Shown here: in pieces, positions 1-6,681 of the stretch
Layout of the letters: every line of letters starts with the position of its first letter
Position numbering within the stretch: the stretch's first letter is position 1
From: Actinomycetes bacterium
GTDB lineage: Bacteria; Actinomycetota; Actinomycetes; Actinomycetales; Demequinaceae
Direction of reading: 5' to 3'
Assembly: GCA_023428185.1 (NCBI GenBank)
Contig: JAEYYZ010000081.1
Span: 1 to 7,895 of the forward strand
DNA: 7,895 nt
Translations under genes and position numbers: made by a program
The notes under the pieces: generated by a model
Told to the model about the DNA's origin: nothing
Databases searched by the model: none
What the model saw: the letters and a program-made list of their open reading frames with translations, nothing else

Positions 1-47
1 GACGATGCCGTGGTGGTGTGGAGGCGTTTGTAGGGCGGGCCCGAATG

Positions 48-120
48 TGCCCCCGACAGGAATCGAACCTGCGACCTACGGTACCGGAAACCGGCGCTCT
101 ATCCGCTGAGCTACGGGGGC
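48..120 (-). tRNA. tRNA-Arg with anticodon CCG
   Basis: Read on the minus strand this folds into a complete 73-nt cloverleaf: 7-bp acceptor stem (GCCCCCG/CGGGGGC), 4-bp D stem (GCTC/GAGC), anticodon loop TTCCGGT, 5-nt variable loop, T stem GCAGG/CCTGT with loop TTCGAAT, and discriminator A at position 48. The anticodon CCG lies at 85-87 and reads the arginine codon CGG. No CCA is encoded, because the bases after the discriminator are CATT, so the end must be added by tRNA nucleotidyltransferase. One oddity is a C27/U43 mismatch at the top of the anticodon stem; the other four pairs are sound. Boundaries are firm. Confidence 0.97.
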
Positions 121-147
121 TTGGCGGACGTGTGCCCGCGGCAGTCG

Positions 148-153
148 AGACTA
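148..153 (-). promoter_or_regulatory. candidate -10 box of tRNA-Arg promoter
   Basis: On the minus strand this is TAGTCT, a TANNNT-type actinobacterial -10 box, placed so that transcription would begin about 20 nt before the mature tRNA 5' end at 120. The expected -35 region near 171-176 reads CGCATC and is a poor match to TTGACA. The same hexamer appears before the ion channel gene. Confidence 0.35.
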
Positions 154-200
154 CCAGGCGCCCGGCCCGGGATGCGTGCGTAGGTGTCAGTCGTCGCGAG

Positions 201-206
201 TAACGT
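201..206 (+). promoter_or_regulatory. candidate -10 box, leaderless MmcQ/YjbR gene
   Basis: TAACGT matches TANNNT and ends 6 nt before the GTG codon at 213, so the predicted transcript starts at or next to the start codon. No Shine-Dalgarno sequence is visible before that GTG, which agrees with a leaderless mRNA. No convincing -35 box is seen. Confidence 0.45.
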
Positions 207-212
207 GCAGCT

Positions 213-590
213 GTGACGACATACCCAGTTCCCGACCTTGACCCGTGGCTCGGCGACGCTGTGATGGCCCTGGCAGGGGCTGCAGTGATTCCCAAGCCCG
301 AGTGGGGCTCGCAAACCTTTCAAGTCGCGGGTAAGCACTTTGGGCGGGTGGGCGACGGTCCTAGCGGGCACACACTCCTGACGCTCAAGGGAGACCCACA
401 GGAGAATGTGGCCCTCGTCGAGCAGTACCACGCGGTGATCCCCGGTCACTACGCGGACAAGAGGCTCTGGATCTCCATCGACCTCGACGACTGTGACGTT
501 CCCAGGGAGGTCATCGTGGAGTGCGTCGCGACGTCGTATGACCTGGTCGTCGCCAAGCTCCCACGAGCGGTGCGCGAATCCCTCGACTGA
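213..590 (+). CDS. MmcQ/YjbR family protein
   Basis: A 125-residue protein of the MmcQ/YjbR family, small cytoplasmic alpha/beta proteins with a double-wing DNA-binding-like fold (known for the family); the cellular role is not established. The recognisable parts are FGRVGD at residues 43-48, the strand-turn LLTLKGDPQEN at 55-65, VALVEQY at 66-72, VIPGHYADKRLWISIDL at 75-91, and the closing helix with TSYDLVVAKLP at 107-117. About 120 residues is the usual family length, so it looks complete. The GTG start at 213 is the only sensible one; it has no ribosome binding site but has a TAACGT box 6 nt upstream, suggesting leaderless translation. It lies between the divergently transcribed tRNA-Arg and a small lipoprotein gene; neither neighbour indicates a pathway. 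Confidence 0.88.
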   Translation: MTTYPVPDLDPWLGDAVMALAGAAVIPKPEWGSQTFQVAGKHFGRVGDGPSGHTLLTLKGDPQENVALVEQYHAVIPGHYADKRLWISIDLDDCDVPREVIVECVATSYDLVVAKLPRAVRESLD

Positions 591-592
591 CT

Positions 593-598
593 TATTGT
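593..598 (+). promoter_or_regulatory. candidate -10 box, leaderless lipoprotein gene
   Basis: TATTGT fits TANNNT and ends 7 nt before the ATG at 606, where the transcript would begin. It starts only 2 nt after the stop codon of the upstream gene. No Shine-Dalgarno sequence precedes the ATG. No clear -35 box is seen, so a transcript running on from 213 is also possible. Confidence 0.4.
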
Positions 599-605
599 GG
601 ATGGT

Positions 606-956
606 ATGAAGCCCTCACGTATGGCAGCGGGCATCGCCACGGTAGTGCTCGCAAGCACGCTCGCGCTTGCTGGGTGCGGCGATCCGGAATCGGGCAGTGG
701 CTCCGACGGCGAGCCTGCGGCCGTGGGCGCAGTACGCAGCGTCGACCTAGGCGTGGACTCCGTAGCAATCGGTTTTGATCCCGACCCTGGATTCGAGTAC
801 TTCGAGGGCACCACATTCAACATCACGCCCGAAACCCCGGGCGTCGATGCCGCCACACTCGAGGTAGGTGATCGCATCGAGGTCTGGACGGAACTCTGTG
901 CCGAGTCCTTCCCGGTGCAATGCGACGTGACCCGGGTGGAGCGTGCTGAACCCTAG
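606..956 (+). CDS. small secreted lipoprotein, possibly OB-fold
   Basis: A 116-residue predicted lipoprotein. The N-terminus has Lys2/Arg5, a hydrophobic stretch (about residues 7-22) and the lipobox LAGC with Cys24 as the lipidated residue. A Ser/Gly/Asp/Glu-rich linker (about 25-38) precedes the domain. The C-terminal part, with LEVGDRIEVWT at 85-95 and ESFPVQCDVTRVE at 100-112, resembles the end of the small OB-like domain in DUF3221-type lipoproteins, which typically end in a 'G..V.VW...ESYPAQ' pattern. That is a from-memory resemblance and is tentative. Cys98 and Cys106 could form a disulfide outside the membrane. ATG at 606 is preferred over the in-frame GTG at 597 because the signal peptide then begins normally and a -10 box lies at leaderless distance. 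Function unknown. It converges on the ion channel gene with 23 bp between stops. Confidence 0.8.
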   Translation: MKPSRMAAGIATVVLASTLALAGCGDPESGSGSDGEPAAVGAVRSVDLGVDSVAIGFDPDPGFEYFEGTTFNITPETPGVDAATLEVGDRIEVWTELCAESFPVQCDVTRVERAEP

Positions 957-979
957 GCCGGTGTGGCCCGTGGTGGGAC

Positions 980-2866
980 TTAGTCCTCGGCAAAGACGAT
1001 GATGAGGTCGTCCTCGTCGTATTCGCGCACCTCGCTCTTGGCAGGGTTAATGCGAATATTGGCTTGCCCATCGCCGCTGCTTTCCGGAGTGCGCTCGCGG
1101 TACCCAATGGCCGTCTCGTTGCGCCGGGAGGCACCTTCAAGGACCGTGTAGAAGTCCACGGGAGTGTGCAGTTGCACGTACCAACTCGCGGGACGCAAGT
1201 AGATCTCCGCGCCGTCTGCGGAGAACAGGCCCGAGTACACCTCGTTGAGCTGTGCGTTCTCTGAAATCTGAGCCATCATGCGGCTAATGAGGTTGTCGCT
1301 GACGATGAAGTCGTCGGCCTTGGTGACCTCGGCTAGACGGCGGTTACGGTCGTCCAGCATCTCGGACACGATGTTGAAGTCCTGACCGTACTCGCTCGCA
1401 AGTTCACGCATGTGGAGCAACGTGATGAGCGTGCGCGAATCGGCCGTCTCAATGTCAAGGTGCTCGCGGTATGCCAACACCAAGATGTGATCGTAAGTGT
1501 GAGGCTCGAGTGACACGAGCAAGTCGCGGTCGGTGGTGTCACCTTCGCGGATGTCCACGGTGAGGTTCTCGTAGGTGCTCAAGCGCGGCATCGGCTGGTC
1601 GGAGACCACGGTGACGTGGGATCCCTCGGGGGAGTACTCGCTGAGTTCGGCCAAGATGAGCGGCAATTGCGAGTGCGAACCCAGGATGAGGGTGCGTTCG
1701 GTGGCGTCAGGGCCCGGGCGATCCGTACCGAGCTTGCTGAGGTCAGGGTGGCCGGGCTCGCCCAACTCGATCGTGGAATCGTCTTCGGCAATCACGATGA
1801 GTTGCTCGCCCTCAGCGAGGACGCGGTCCACGGGCGGGTTAAGTACAGCTTCGTGTTCGGTGACGATGCCGATCACGGTGGAGGTGGGGAACTGGTACTG
1901 GCATTCGATGTATGTCTTGCCCACGAGCGAAGGCTGCTCGGTGAAGTACATTTCGTCGCCTTCGAATTGCAGCAGCTCCGAGTACACGCGCGACAAGCCG
2001 GATTGCCGGCAGGTCTGCACCGTGAGTTTGGAGATGGTCTCGAGCGGCAACACCCATTGCGCCTCGTCCTTGCCCACCAGCTGGGCAATTCCCAAGTTGC
2101 TGGGGTGGCGCACTTCGCCCACCACCGAAATCTCGCCTTCGGGGCGAGAGGGGTGGTTGGTGAGGGCCAAGGTGGTCTTGATGGTCATGGCGTCGGGGTC
2201 TGCTGCCTCGTCGTCGCTCAGCACAATGATCGACTTGGCCTCAAAAGGATTGGCGCGCAAGATCTCGTCTTGGTCAAGCGGGTCACCGCTGCGGCAGATC
2301 ACGCGAGTGTTTGCCGTGGAACCCACCTTCTCCTTGATTTCCTCTTCCATGTCCACGCGGTCGCGGTCCGCGAGCACCACGATGGCAGGCTTGCGTTCAG
2401 ACTCGTTGGCCACCACAAGCTCGGAAATGATGGTGAATACCTTGGGGTTCCAACCCAGGATCACTGTGTGGCCGCTTTCAATGACTGCGGACTTGCCTTT
2501 GCGGAGTTTGGTGATTTGGTCGTCGAACGCTGCGGAAATGACACCGATGAGGCTCGCTACCACCAGCACACCAAAGAGGGTGGTGAGGAGGGACAGCAAG
2601 CGCCAGCCCCAACCGATGTCGCCGGAGAAAGTGCCAGGGTCAAGGGTGAACGTCAATTGGCGCCACGTGGCCTCGATGATGTCGTAGTCCTCTTTGACGT
2701 TCTCTTCATCTAGAGGGAAGACTTCGAACAGCCATGCCACCAGTCCTGCCAGCAACACCCACGCCAAGCTGATGATGCCTAGCAGTGCGATGACGGCCAC
2801 GTTGCCGCGGGCCATGATGTTGTCGAATCGGTAACGTAACCGCGCGCCAAGACCGGCGTTGTTCAT
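980..2866 (-). CDS. CASTOR/POLLUX-type ion channel subunit with two RCK-like domains
   Basis: A 628-residue membrane protein of the CASTOR/POLLUX/SYM8-related ion channel group; plant members are nuclear-envelope cation channels, and bacterial relatives are mostly uncharacterised. Transmembrane helix 1 is about residues 22-47. A re-entrant pore-like segment (about 66-86) contains LDPGTFSGDIGW, and helix 2 is about 88-112 (LLTTLFGVLVVASLIGVIS). There is no TVGYG filter, as expected for this group rather than classical K+ channels. A first Rossmann/RCK-like unit begins at HTVILGWNPKV (133-143), with strand AIVVLADRD at 161-169. A second begins at RTLILGSHSQLP (391-402). The ATG at 2866 is chosen because GGGGA lies 4 nt upstream and the protein then begins just before helix 1. 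The reading frame stays open upstream, but only by running antisense through argS. It likely gates cation flux in response to a ligand bound by the RCK domains; ion and ligand cannot be read from sequence. Confidence 0.9.
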   Translation of the reverse strand: MNNAGLGARLRYRFDNIMARGNVAVIALLGIISLAWVLLAGLVAWLFEVFPLDEENVKEDYDIIEATWRQLTFTLDPGTFSGDIGWGWRLLSLLTTLFGVLVVASLIGVISAAFDDQITKLRKGKSAVIESGHTVILGWNPKVFTIISELVVANESERKPAIVVLADRDRVDMEEEIKEKVGSTANTRVICRSGDPLDQDEILRANPFEAKSIIVLSDDEAADPDAMTIKTTLALTNHPSRPEGEISVVGEVRHPSNLGIAQLVGKDEAQWVLPLETISKLTVQTCRQSGLSRVYSELLQFEGDEMYFTEQPSLVGKTYIECQYQFPTSTVIGIVTEHEAVLNPPVDRVLAEGEQLIVIAEDDSTIELGEPGHPDLSKLGTDRPGPDATERTLILGSHSQLPLILAELSEYSPEGSHVTVVSDQPMPRLSTYENLTVDIREGDTTDRDLLVSLEPHTYDHILVLAYREHLDIETADSRTLITLLHMRELASEYGQDFNIVSEMLDDRNRRLAEVTKADDFIVSDNLISRMMAQISENAQLNEVYSGLFSADGAEIYLRPASWYVQLHTPVDFYTVLEGASRRNETAIGYRERTPESSGDGQANIRINPAKSEVREYDEDDLIIVFAED

Positions 2867-2870
2867 GAGT

Positions 2871-2875
2871 TCCCC
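2871..2875 (-). promoter_or_regulatory. ribosome binding site of the channel gene
   Basis: GGGGA on the minus strand, 4 nt before the ATG at 2866. It fixes the start of the channel gene and excludes the long upstream extension of the open frame into argS. Confidence 0.6.
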
Positions 2876-2904
2876 ATTTGTGTCGTTTACACCTTGTGGC
2901 ACAG

Positions 2905-2910
2905 AGACTA
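2905..2910 (-). promoter_or_regulatory. candidate -10 box of channel gene promoter
   Basis: The minus strand reads GC-TAGTCT, a TANNNT box. Transcription would begin near 2898 and give a leader of about 32 nt with the GGGGA site. No good -35 hexamer is seen; its expected place (about 2928-2933) runs up against the -10 box of argS on the other strand. Confidence 0.4.
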
Positions 2911-2935
2911 GCGCCTGGTCCCTGGGCGGCGCAGA

Positions 2936-2941
2936 TAGACT
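2936..2941 (+). promoter_or_regulatory. -10 box of argS, leaderless
   Basis: TAGACT, a good actinobacterial TANNNT box, ends 6 nt before the GTG start of argS at 2948, so the first transcribed base should be at or beside the start codon. No Shine-Dalgarno sequence fits the available space. The -35 region (about 2913-2918) is weak, and it overlaps the divergent channel promoter. Confidence 0.55.
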
Positions 2942-2947
2942 CGTAAG

Positions 2948-4621
2948 GTGACCCCAGAAGAGCTCGCCCAGATCATCACCGTCGCCATTGAAGACGGCAT
3001 TGCCGCTGGTGAGTTTGACCTGGCTGCGGAGGATGTTGGTGAGGTGCGTGTGGAGCGCCCGCGCCAGCGCGAACACGGTGATTGGGCCACCAACGTGGCC
3101 ATGCAGGTTGCCAAGAAGGCCGGTCAGAATCCGCGCGAGTTTGCCACCGCATTGGTGGCGCGCCTGGCACAAACTGAGGGCATAGCGTCGGCCGACGTCG
3201 CCGGGCCGGGCTTCATCAATGTGCGCGTGGAAGCGGGCGCGGCGGGGCAGCTTGCCAAGTTCATCGTGGAGCTTGGCGACGAGTACGGCAGCGGTGATTC
3301 GCTGTGGGGCAAGACCATCAACGTGGAGTTTGTGTCCGCCAATCCCACGGGACCCATCCACTTGGGTGGCACGCGGTGGGCGGCTGTGGGGGACAGCATT
3401 GCCCGGTTGTTGCAGTTCCACAGTGCCACCGTGATTCGCGAGTACTACTTCAACGACCATGGTGCGCAGATCGATCGCTTTGCACGCTCACTCCTAGCGG
3501 TGGTGCGCGGCGAAGAGGCTCCCGAAGACGGTTACGGCGGCGACTACATCCAGGAGATCGCCAACGAGGTCATGGTCGAGGCGATGGCTGCTGGCGACCC
3601 CGACCCCCTGGAGATGCCCGACGCTGAAGCGTTGGAGTTCTTCAGAGCGCGCGGCGTGTTCCTCATGTTCGAGCAAATCAAGCAGTCGCTTACTGACTTT
3701 GGTGTGGAGTTCGACGTGTACTTCCACGAGAACTCGCTTCACGAAGACGGTAAAGTGGAACGCGCCCTCGCTGAACTCAAGGAGTCCGGCTCGCTGTATG
3801 AGGCCGACGGCGCCTGGTGGCTGCGTTCGAGTGAGTTTGGTGACGAGAAGGACCGCGTGGTCATCAAGTCTGACGGCGAGGCTGCCTATATTGCGGGCGA
3901 CATCGCGTACATCCGTGACAAGCACGAGCGTGGCGCTGACTTGTGCATCTACTTGCTCGGCGCGGATCACCATGGGTACATCGCGCGACTCAAGGCCGCC
4001 GCAGCCGCACTGGGTTACGACCCCAACTCCGTGGAAGTCATCATTGGTCAAATGGTGAACCTCGTGAAGGACGGGTTGCCCGTGCGCATGTCCAAGCGTG
4101 CAGGCAACGTGGTCACCATGGAAGACCTCGTGGAGGCGGTGGGCGTGGACGCTGCGCGCTACGCACTCGCTCGCTCAAGCGCGGACTCCAGCATTGACAT
4201 TGACCTTGACCTCTTGGCGTCGGCCACCAATGCCAACCCTGTGTTCTACGTGCAGTACGCACACGCCCGTTCGTCAGGAGTGGCTCGCAACGCGGCCGAA
4301 TACGGGATCAAGCGCATCGATGGCTTTGACGCGAGCCTGCTGACGCACGAGACGGAGACGGAACTACTGGGCGCGCTGGGGGAGTTCCCGCGTGTGGTGC
4401 TCCAAGCGGTGGAGTTCCGCGAGCCTCACCGCGTGGCGCGCTACCTGGAAGAGTTGGCGTCCGCGTTTAACCAGTGGTACGACCGCACTCGTGTGACCCC
4501 CTTGGGTGAGGAAGAGGTCACCGACCTTCACCGCACACGGTTGTGGCTCAACGACGCAGCGGGGCAAGTGCTCCGCACGGGCTTGGGCTTGCTCGGCGTA
4601 GGTGCTCCCGAAAGGATGTAG
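2948..4621 (+). CDS. argS: arginyl-tRNA synthetase
   Basis: A class I aminoacyl-tRNA synthetase that charges tRNA-Arg with arginine using ATP, in the cytoplasm. The 557 residues fit the family. The N-terminal Arg-specific tRNA-recognition domain (about 1-110) contains HGDWATNVAM at 43-52. The HIGH motif appears as HLGG (138-141) within NPTGPIHLGGTRW, the variant typical of actinobacterial ArgS. The KMSKS loop is RMSKRAGN (380-387), and the DALR anticodon-binding domain starts near VQYAHAR (435-441), ending in GVGAPERM. GTG at 2948 is the likely start: it preserves the full N-terminal domain and sits 6 nt after a TAGACT box, implying a leaderless transcript. It is followed by lysA after 2 nt, an arrangement common in actinobacteria. 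A tRNA-Arg gene lies 2.8 kb away but is on the other strand and is probably unrelated in regulation. Confidence 0.98.
   Translation: MTPEELAQIITVAIEDGIAAGEFDLAAEDVGEVRVERPRQREHGDWATNVAMQVAKKAGQNPREFATALVARLAQTEGIASADVAGPGFINVRVEAGAAGQLAKFIVELGDEYGSGDSLWGKTINVEFVSANPTGPIHLGGTRWAAVGDSIARLLQFHSATVIREYYFNDHGAQIDRFARSLLAVVRGEEAPEDGYGGDYIQEIANEVMVEAMAAGDPDPLEMPDAEALEFFRARGVFLMFEQIKQSLTDFGVEFDVYFHENSLHEDGKVERALAELKESGSLYEADGAWWLRSSEFGDEKDRVVIKSDGEAAYIAGDIAYIRDKHERGADLCIYLLGADHHGYIARLKAAAAALGYDPNSVEVIIGQMVNLVKDGLPVRMSKRAGNVVTMEDLVEAVGVDAARYALARSSADSSIDIDLDLLASATNANPVFYVQYAHARSSGVARNAAEYGIKRIDGFDASLLTHETETELLGALGEFPRVVLQAVEFREPHRVARYLEELASAFNQWYDRTRVTPLGEEEVTDLHRTRLWLNDAAGQVLRTGLGLLGVGAPERM
4611..4616 (+). 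promoter_or_regulatory. ribosome binding site of lysA
   Basis: AAAGGA inside the last codons of argS, 7 nt before the ATG at 4624. It decides the lysA start in favour of 4624 over the in-frame GTG at 4543 inside argS, and points to translation from an argS-lysA transcript. Confidence 0.7.
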
Positions 4622-4623
4622 CC

Positions 4624-5952
4624 ATGGTTTTCTCTCGCTCCGTGACGCGTGGGGACGACGGCGCAATAGTCGTGGGCGGCTTGGATGTCCGCGACTTGGC
4701 CGCCGAGTTTGGTACCCCGCTGTACATCATCGATGAAGCGGATATGCGTGCCCGTGCCGCGGAGTTCCGCGATCACTTTGCCGCAGCGTTCGGCAGGCAC
4801 CACGCCAAGGTCGACGTGTACTACGCCTCCAAAGCCATGCTCACCTCGCGCATTGCGCGGTGGATGTACGACGACGATCTCTGCATTGACGTGGCATCCC
4901 TCGGGGAGCTGGAAATCGCCTTGCGGGGCGGCATGCCCGGCAAGCGCATCGGCTTGCATGGGAACAACAAGTCCGACGCTGAGTTGCGCCGCGCGCTTGA
5001 GGTGGGCGTGGGGCGCATCATCGTGGACTCGTTCACGGAGATTGAGGTGTTGGACGCGTTGGCGCGTGAGATGGGGGTGGTGGCGCCGGTGCTAGTGCGC
5101 GTGACCACGGGTGTGCACGCGGGCGGGCACGAGTACATCGCTACGGCACACGAAGACCAGAAGTTTGGGTTCTCCCTCGCCACCGGTGCCGCATACAAGG
5201 CGCTTGAGGCATGCGCGGCGGCACCTGGCTTGCGGCTGCTGGGCATCCATACGCATATCGGTAGCCAGATTCTCTCGCTGGACGCGTTCAGGGAGTCAGC
5301 GGAACGCATGTTCCGCTTGCGTGCCGACTACGCGAAAGCCACTGGAGTAGAACTGCCCGAGGTGGACTTGGGCGGCGGTTACGCCATCCAGTACACGGAG
5401 GTGGGCGACGAGCTCGACACGTGGCACGCCGCTTTGGGTGTGGCCGATGCCGTGTCCAAGGCACTTGCCTCCACCGGTGGCTCATGGCCGCACATCAGCG
5501 TGGAGCCGGGCCGTGCCATTGCGGGCCCTGCGGGAATGACTCTCTACACGGTGGGTGTAGTGAAGCGCGTGGAGCTCGAAGACGGCGGGAGACGTGAGTA
5601 TGTGTCAGTGGATGGCGGCATGAGCGACAACATGCGCACCATCACCTATGGCGCCGAGTACACCGCCACCATTGCCTCCCGGCTGAGCGACGAACCCCGC
5701 GTGCCCGCCCGCGTGGTGGGTAAGCATTGTGAAGCTGGCGACATCGTGGTTCGGGACGTCAAGTTGCCCATGGACATCAAGCGCGGCGACTTGCTTGCCG
5801 TGCCTGCGACAGGCGCCTATGGCCGCGTCATGGCTAACAACTACAACTCCGCCTTGCGTCCCGCAGTGATCTCCGTGCGTGACGGCAAGGCGACTGTGCA
5901 CATTCGCCGCGACACCATCGACGACCTGTTGAGCTGGGACGTTTCGCCTTAA
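4624..5952 (+). CDS. lysA: diaminopimelate decarboxylase
   Basis: A PLP-dependent fold-type III decarboxylase that converts meso-diaminopimelate to L-lysine, the last step of the DAP pathway. The protein is 442 residues, about normal. Lys70 in YYASKAM is the PLP Schiff-base lysine. Further family motifs are DVASLGELE (89-97), GNNKS (113-117), HTHIGSQ (209-215), the phosphate-binding DLGGGY (248-253), EPGRAIAG (294-301), the active-site Cys369-Glu370 in GKHCEAGDI, and GAYG with Tyr399. The ATG at 4624 follows AAAGGA with 7-nt spacing; an upstream in-frame GTG at 4543 would add 27 residues lying inside argS and is rejected. It is translationally close to argS (2-nt gap) and shares its transcript. 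In many actinobacteria hom, thrC and thrB follow; here the next genes are lipoproteins. Confidence 0.98.
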   Translation: MVFSRSVTRGDDGAIVVGGLDVRDLAAEFGTPLYIIDEADMRARAAEFRDHFAAAFGRHHAKVDVYYASKAMLTSRIARWMYDDDLCIDVASLGELEIALRGGMPGKRIGLHGNNKSDAELRRALEVGVGRIIVDSFTEIEVLDALAREMGVVAPVLVRVTTGVHAGGHEYIATAHEDQKFGFSLATGAAYKALEACAAAPGLRLLGIHTHIGSQILSLDAFRESAERMFRLRADYAKATGVELPEVDLGGGYAIQYTEVGDELDTWHAALGVADAVSKALASTGGSWPHISVEPGRAIAGPAGMTLYTVGVVKRVELEDGGRREYVSVDGGMSDNMRTITYGAEYTATIASRLSDEPRVPARVVGKHCEAGDIVVRDVKLPMDIKRGDLLAVPATGAYGRVMANNYNSALRPAVISVRDGKATVHIRRDTIDDLLSWDVSP

Positions 5953-5982
5953 GGTCTCGCAATCGCCCCAGATCACGTCCGC

Positions 5983-5988
5983 TAGAGT
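5983..5988 (+). promoter_or_regulatory. candidate -10 box upstream of the first tandem lipoprotein gene
   Basis: GC-TAGAGT is a strong-looking TANNNT box located 30 nt after the lysA stop. Transcription would begin near 5995 and leave a leader of about 24 nt before the GTG at 6019. No good -35 hexamer is visible. It suggests the lipoprotein pair is transcribed separately from argS-lysA, since no terminator hairpin is seen between them. Confidence 0.5.
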
Positions 5989-6009
5989 CTGGTTGAACCA
6001 AACCCGAAC

Positions 6010-6013
6010 GGAG
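6010..6013 (+). promoter_or_regulatory. ribosome binding site of first tandem lipoprotein gene
   Basis: GGAG, 5 nt before GTG 6019. Three possible start triplets crowd here (ATG 6015, GTG 6017, GTG 6019); only 6019 is in frame with the lipoprotein, so this site supports it. Confidence 0.6.
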
Positions 6014-6018
6014 CATGT

Positions 6019-6642
6019 GTGCGCGCGATTCTTGCGGTTCCTCTTGTCCTGCTAGCGCTTGCCGTTTCTGCGTGCAGTGGGGGAGGCGCCACCGCCTCGG
6101 GCGACAGCGCTGTGGGTCAGGAAGTGTCAGACCGGTCGGTGACTCTTCCTGATTCCTTTGGTGAGTTTGTGGAATACGCCCAGGCGTGTGATGGCTTGGA
6201 GTCGGACCCTGCAAGCAAGTGCCGCGCAGTAGCTGAGCGGCAGCACGGCGTGGATGTCGCCGCCGCAGGCAACCTTTCCCAGGCGTTCGGCGGCGCATCG
6301 GCTGAAGGTCGTACGTACGTCACCGGGGACCGCTCGGGGATTGTCACCGTCTTTGTCGTTGCTGGAGACAGTCCGGCGCTATGGACTAGCGAGGATTCCG
6401 ACGAATGGGTCGAGTGGACGCAGTTTCATGGCGAGCGGTTGGTGTCCCAGGGCAACGCGGACTGCCTGGTCATTGTTGCCGGTGGCGTTGTTCGTGCCGA
6501 TGTTGAGCCAGCTGCCGACGAGTGGGTTCCCGTTGAGTGTCGGGCGAGCAACGGTGAGGTCACGGCTCTGGTGTACCCGATTCAAGGTGTCACCGTTGAG
6601 GGCGCCCTTGAGGTCACGTCCCAGGCGCTCGCATCTGCGTAA
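6019..6642 (+). CDS. four-cysteine lipoprotein, first tandem copy
   Basis: A 207-residue predicted lipoprotein of a family I do not recognise. The signal peptide is short (Arg2, hydrophobic 3-16) and ends in lipobox VSAC with Cys19 lipidated. A Gly/Ser/Ala-rich linker runs to about residue 38. The exported domain begins at LPDSFGEF (43-50) and runs to the C-terminus QALASA. Besides Cys19 it has exactly four cysteines (57, 68, 149, 174), so two disulfides are likely. Other marked segments are VAGDSPALW (114-122) and HGER (137-140). No catalytic motif or transmembrane segment is evident. The next gene is a diverged duplicate whose four cysteines have the same spacing. GTG at 6019 is supported by GGAG 5 nt upstream and by the matching start of the paralogue. 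Predicted to sit on the outer face of the cell membrane. Confidence 0.88.
   Translation: MRAILAVPLVLLALAVSACSGGGATASGDSAVGQEVSDRSVTLPDSFGEFVEYAQACDGLESDPASKCRAVAERQHGVDVAAAGNLSQAFGGASAEGRTYVTGDRSGIVTVFVVAGDSPALWTSEDSDEWVEWTQFHGERLVSQGNADCLVIVAGGVVRADVEPAADEWVPVECRASNGEVTALVYPIQGVTVEGALEVTSQALASA
6145..6639 (+). repeat. tandem gene duplication, copy 1
   Basis: The 165 codons from LPDSFGEF to the end of the first lipoprotein align without a gap to copy 2 at 6796-7290. By hand count about 76 of 165 residues (46%) are identical. The start of the block is also close at DNA level (cttcctgattcctttggtga versus cttccggactcctttggtga). Signal peptides and linkers differ more and carry the only length difference (4 residues). 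Confidence 0.85.
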
Positions 6643-6672
6643 GCCGCGCGGCTAAAGCTGCGAAATGAGAAT

Positions 6673-6676
6673 GGAG
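6673..6676 (+). promoter_or_regulatory. ribosome binding site of second tandem lipoprotein gene
   Basis: GGAG, 5 nt before GTG 6682 and 11 nt before the alternative in-frame GTG 6688. The spacing favours 6682, the same arrangement as in the first copy. Confidence 0.6.
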
Positions 6677-6681
6677 TAGTT

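Noticed and set aside
161..171. Palindrome CCCGGCCCGGG upstream of the tRNA.
   Set aside because: Short GC-rich palindromes are expected by chance at this base composition; nothing else supports a regulatory site.
1575..2713. Two long plus-strand open frames of about 365-370 codons.
   Set aside because: They lie entirely antisense to the channel gene; such open shadow frames are usual in high-GC coding DNA, and the translations are low-complexity and without recognisable motifs.
2867..3460. Minus-strand open frame extending the channel protein by 198 residues upstream of 2866.
   Set aside because: It runs antisense through the start of argS, its residues do not look like a membrane protein N-terminus, and GGGGA before ATG 2866 gives a proper start.
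3494..4051. Minus-strand open frame of 185 codons inside argS.
   Set aside because: Antisense shadow of a well-supported argS; no ribosome binding site or recognisable domain.
4543..4623. Upstream GTG start for lysA inside argS.
   Set aside because: The extra 27 residues are basic and unlike LysA, while ATG 4624 has AAAGGA at good spacing.
6642..6653. Palindrome AGCCGCGCGGCT between the two lipoprotein genes.
   Set aside because: It is short, GC-only in its core and lacks a T-run, so it supports neither a terminator nor a named operator.
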